18,692 bases of DNA, from assembly GCA_030849805.1 (NCBI GenBank), contig JASANZ010001838.1:1-18692 (forward strand). Reading direction: 5' to 3'. The position numbers and the translations under genes are program-made. The notes under the pieces were generated by a model. The model worked only from the letters and a program-made list of their open reading frames with translations, did not search any database and was not told the DNA's origin. Source of the stretch: Sergeia podlipaevii. Taxonomy: Eukaryota > Euglenozoa > Kinetoplastea > Trypanosomatida > Trypanosomatidae. Positions 16,471 through 18,692 of the stretch are shown here, piece after piece. How positions within the stretch are numbered: position 1 is the first letter of the stretch; each line of letters begins with the position of its first letter.

Positions 16471-17469
16471 GTAGGCGGAGAATCCGTGCAAATCAGCACA
16501 CCAACTCCCGGTGTCCTTTTTTTCCCGTGCAGTCCCCCGCGTTTTTGCTTCTTTCCGTCACATACTGGTTTTCTTTTTGTACTGCATGCACAGTTATCAG
16601 CACCGTTGCTCCTTATGTAGATCTCCTGTAGTGCTCTTTTTGCTTTTTTTTTTGTGTGTGTGCGTCTGAAATACTTGGAAAATAAGAACGTGGAAGAGAG
16701 ATTTTGCTCTCATTAGCAGACCACAAAGTGAACAACAAACAAAGAATTCTTGTCTCCTTATGGCTCTTATCACCATTAAATGAAACGAAATGATATATAT
16801 ATATAGTTTTTTTTTGTGTGTGGTGTCCTTCTCTTTCAGCGTTCGTGTTCCTCTTCTTTATTTTTTTGTACATACACTCCGTGTTTGCATTTTCTCATTT
16901 TTCAGACACTTTGAAGGAAGTTTGGTTGGTAGCAGGTGCATCGAATGCAGCAGCAGCCAGACCGCCTCTTTTTACGAGGTGCACTTTTATTTGTATGCTT
17001 TTCTTTTTCTTTGCTGATGAGATCGTTGGAAAAGTGGGCCTCCATTACGCAGTGAGCATCTTCCCGGCTTTTATCATCGTTTCTCTTTCTCTAAATAAAA
17101 ATGCCTAAAATTTGTTCCCTAGTTATACACTTTTGTTTCGATCAACCAACGTTGTGTAATCATTTTTTGTTACCACTTTTCTTTCTAACTATTACTCTTT
17201 TACTTTGTGTGTGTGTGCGTGCTACTGATCTTTCTTTTTATGCACCGGGTACAGAACATAAGCTAATTATTTCGTTCATGTGATTGTAGCACTTCTCAAC
17301 AATAAAGTTGTTCATCGTTGCTTTATCTGTCTGCTGCAAATTGCCTGAAGATACGTATGCTGCTGTCACCACTCATCACCCTCTTTTCCTGCCTCTATTT
17401 TTGTGTATTTTCCCCTCCACTCCTCAGCCGACACTTCGCACTTACAATTGGTGCTAGTAGTATAGTACA
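16471..17469. other. Spacer with possible tiny ORF
   Basis: 999 bases without a firm gene. It has poly-T and TG repeats near 16640-16665, a TA repeat at 16792-16804, T/C tracts ending in AG at 16838-16839 and 16904-16905, a patch of richer sequence at 16920-17055, further T-rich DNA, and the acceptor of the next gene at 17427. An ATG frame of 36 codons at 16945-17055 follows the 16905 acceptor by 39 bases and encodes a short hydrophobic helix flanked by charges; it is only a candidate. Confidence 0.6.
17365..17427 (+). promoter_or_regulatory. Predicted trans-splice acceptor for the phosphoesterase gene
   Basis: A C/T-rich tract ends in CTCAG with AG at 17426-17427. The 42-base leader has no ATG before 17470, which supports use of the long N-terminal form of the protein. 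Confidence 0.6.
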
Positions 17470-18516
17470 ATGGGCAAGTTCTGTGGTTGGGGCGGCGACG
17501 ACGATGAAGTAGCCGGCAAGGACCCTACTTGCGAATACTACGGGTGCCTGCCTGCCCTCATACCTCGTGCAAGCGTTGGCAACAGTAGTTCGCATAAAGA
17601 ACATGGCGACCCTTCAGGCCTGAGCGTCTTCTCAGGCTCCGTCCCTGTAGTGTGCAATCAGCACAAAATGCCCCCGAGGCCACCAAGAACGCTTCGCCTT
17701 GTCATCATTAGTGATACACATGAGCGGCATAGGGAAGTGTCTGTTCCAGGTGGCGATGTTTTAATTCATTGCGGAGACATTCAGCAAGGGATCACACTCT
17801 TCAGCAATCCCAGAGAAGCCGTCAAGGATTTCTTTCACTGGTTCAATGACACCACGCTGCACCCTCATCCTGTAAAACTAATTATTGCGGGCAACCACGA
17901 CAAGGAGCTTGCGCGCAACACTGTTGAGGGTATCCGTGCGCTGGCTGCACCTGCGTTGTACCTACAGGACGAAAGTGCCGTCATTGAACCCCTTGGGATA
18001 CGCGTCTATGGCTCTCCTCGATCCACTGCCAACTCCTCCTTCAGTCCCAACACCGCATTTCAGTCCGCTGCGGCGTGGGCCCCATTTCCTCGCAACCTCG
18101 CCCCAAGTGAAGTTACCAGTGCAGAGCACCAAAAACGCCACTCGCCAGTTCACTTATCCGTCAGACTGGAAGGCACGCAGCCAGGTGGTCCTATTGATAT
18201 CTTACTTACTCATCAAGGTCCTGAAGTATGCACAGCCTCACATCCAGTAGATGAGCAGGAAATTACTAAATACGTCATGCAGGTGCAACCCCGTCGGCTT
18301 CACTGCTCTGGGCACCTCCACAGAGCACACGGCTTGCACCGCCTGCCACTGCCTTTCTCCGTCAACGAGGCATTTTTAACTCGGTTTTCTCCACAGCATA
18401 CCGATAACTCGCTTTCACCTATACCCTTCCTCCCCAGCATAAATGCCGCCATGCTCCTACGCCACGCTTTCCGCGAAGTACTTCAATTACCTTGTGTCGT
18501 TGATCTTGAAATCTAA
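17470..18516 (+). CDS. MPPED-type calcineurin-like metallophosphoesterase
   Basis: 348 residues. The catalytic domain (about 74-348) belongs to the calcineurin-like metallophosphoesterases, nearest by eye to the MPPED1/MPPED2 (UPF0046) group, some of which hydrolyse cyclic nucleotides in vitro. All metal-binding motifs are present: SDTHERH at 81-87, GGDVLIHCGDI at 94-104, GNHDKE at 141-146, LTHQGP at 246-251 and GHLH at 281-284. The last His pair is intact, whereas mammalian MPPED2 is known to have lost one. YLQDE at 164-168, RVYGSP at 178-183 and the ending SINAA...VVDLEI match the family's order. The segment between RVYGSP and the THQGP strand is about 30 residues longer than usual. Residues 1-66 are an extra Cys- and Asp-containing leader (MGKFCGWGGDDDE) without clear homology. 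Met 67, just before the domain, is an alternative start, but 17470 is the first ATG after the predicted acceptor. The substrate is unknown. Confidence 0.92.
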   Translation: MGKFCGWGGDDDEVAGKDPTCEYYGCLPALIPRASVGNSSSHKEHGDPSGLSVFSGSVPVVCNQHKMPPRPPRTLRLVIISDTHERHREVSVPGGDVLIHCGDIQQGITLFSNPREAVKDFFHWFNDTTLHPHPVKLIIAGNHDKELARNTVEGIRALAAPALYLQDESAVIEPLGIRVYGSPRSTANSSFSPNTAFQSAAAWAPFPRNLAPSEVTSAEHQKRHSPVHLSVRLEGTQPGGPIDILLTHQGPEVCTASHPVDEQEITKYVMQVQPRRLHCSGHLHRAHGLHRLPLPFSVNEAFLTRFSPQHTDNSLSPIPFLPSINAAMLLRHAFREVLQLPCVVDLEI

Positions 18517-18692
18517 ACGAGCAAACCAACTTTAACAACACAATACAATCATTCACCACTGTATGCTACACCTCCACTAGCCCCTTTCATCACCAAAGCC
18601 ACGCACATAACACAAAAAAAAAAAACCAATGCATCACCTACCCACTCACCTTTTCTACACCCACCAACAAACTCTTACGCAAAACAAACACC
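18517..18692. other. G-poor, A/C-rich right end
   Basis: 3' flank of the phosphoesterase gene. By hand count it holds about 72 A, 65 C, 30 T and only 9 G in 176 bases, the opposite of the G/T-rich flanks seen after GUF1 and at the left end. It includes an A-run at 18613-18625. No gene is seen within the window. Confidence 0.75.

Noticed and set aside
16818..17108. 96-codon + strand frame in the 16471-17469 spacer
   Set aside because: It opens at GTG, spans two probable splice acceptors and has its first ATG only at 16995.
1..18692. tRNA, rRNA or snoRNA genes
   Set aside because: Reading both strands for the T-loop GTTCRA context and for C/D boxes gave no candidate with a matching fold; a covariance-model scan was not possible here.

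Overview
The window looks like nuclear DNA of a kinetoplastid, most likely a trypanosomatid. Seven intronless protein genes all lie on the + strand. They are separated by AT-rich, low-complexity spacers of about 0.4 to 1.4 kb, and a polypyrimidine tract ending in AG (the signal for spliced-leader trans-splicing) lies shortly before every start codon. Stops are TAG, TAA and TGA used normally. I see no bacterial operon features, no rRNA or tRNA genes and no CRISPR array. I cannot assign a genus.

Layout: (1) 1-823, 3' flank of an upstream gene; (2) 824-3346, mitochondrial GUF1/LepA-type translation GTPase; (3) 3746-4093, mitochondrial F1-ATPase inhibitor IF1; (4) 4094-5485, long gene-poor spacer; (5) 5486-8848, large unrecognised Ala-rich helical protein; (6) 9215-11851, OFD1-like centriole/basal-body protein; (7) 12465-13418, FMN-dependent nitronate monooxygenase/FabK-like enzyme; (8) 13419-14298, spacer holding a hidden, diverged direct repeat; (9) 14299-16470, Ser/Thr-rich unrecognised protein; (10) 16471-17469, spacer with a possible tiny membrane ORF; (11) 17470-18516, MPPED-type metallophosphoesterase; (12) 18517-18692, a G-poor, A/C-rich end.

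The genes do not form a pathway. Two (GUF1, IF1) act in the mitochondrion and one (OFD1-like) at the flagellar basal body, which is the usual mixture in a kinetoplastid polycistronic unit where control is post-transcriptional. IF1 and the flavoprotein gene have strongly G/C-ending codons (nearly all or all Lys as AAG), suggesting high expression. The composition flip at the right end hints that the next unit may be transcribed from the other strand.

I found no convincing new multi-gene system. The best leads are the diverged tandem duplication at 13.5-13.9 kb, the OFD1 assignment, the right-end strand-skew reversal, and a possible short ORF at 16945-17055.
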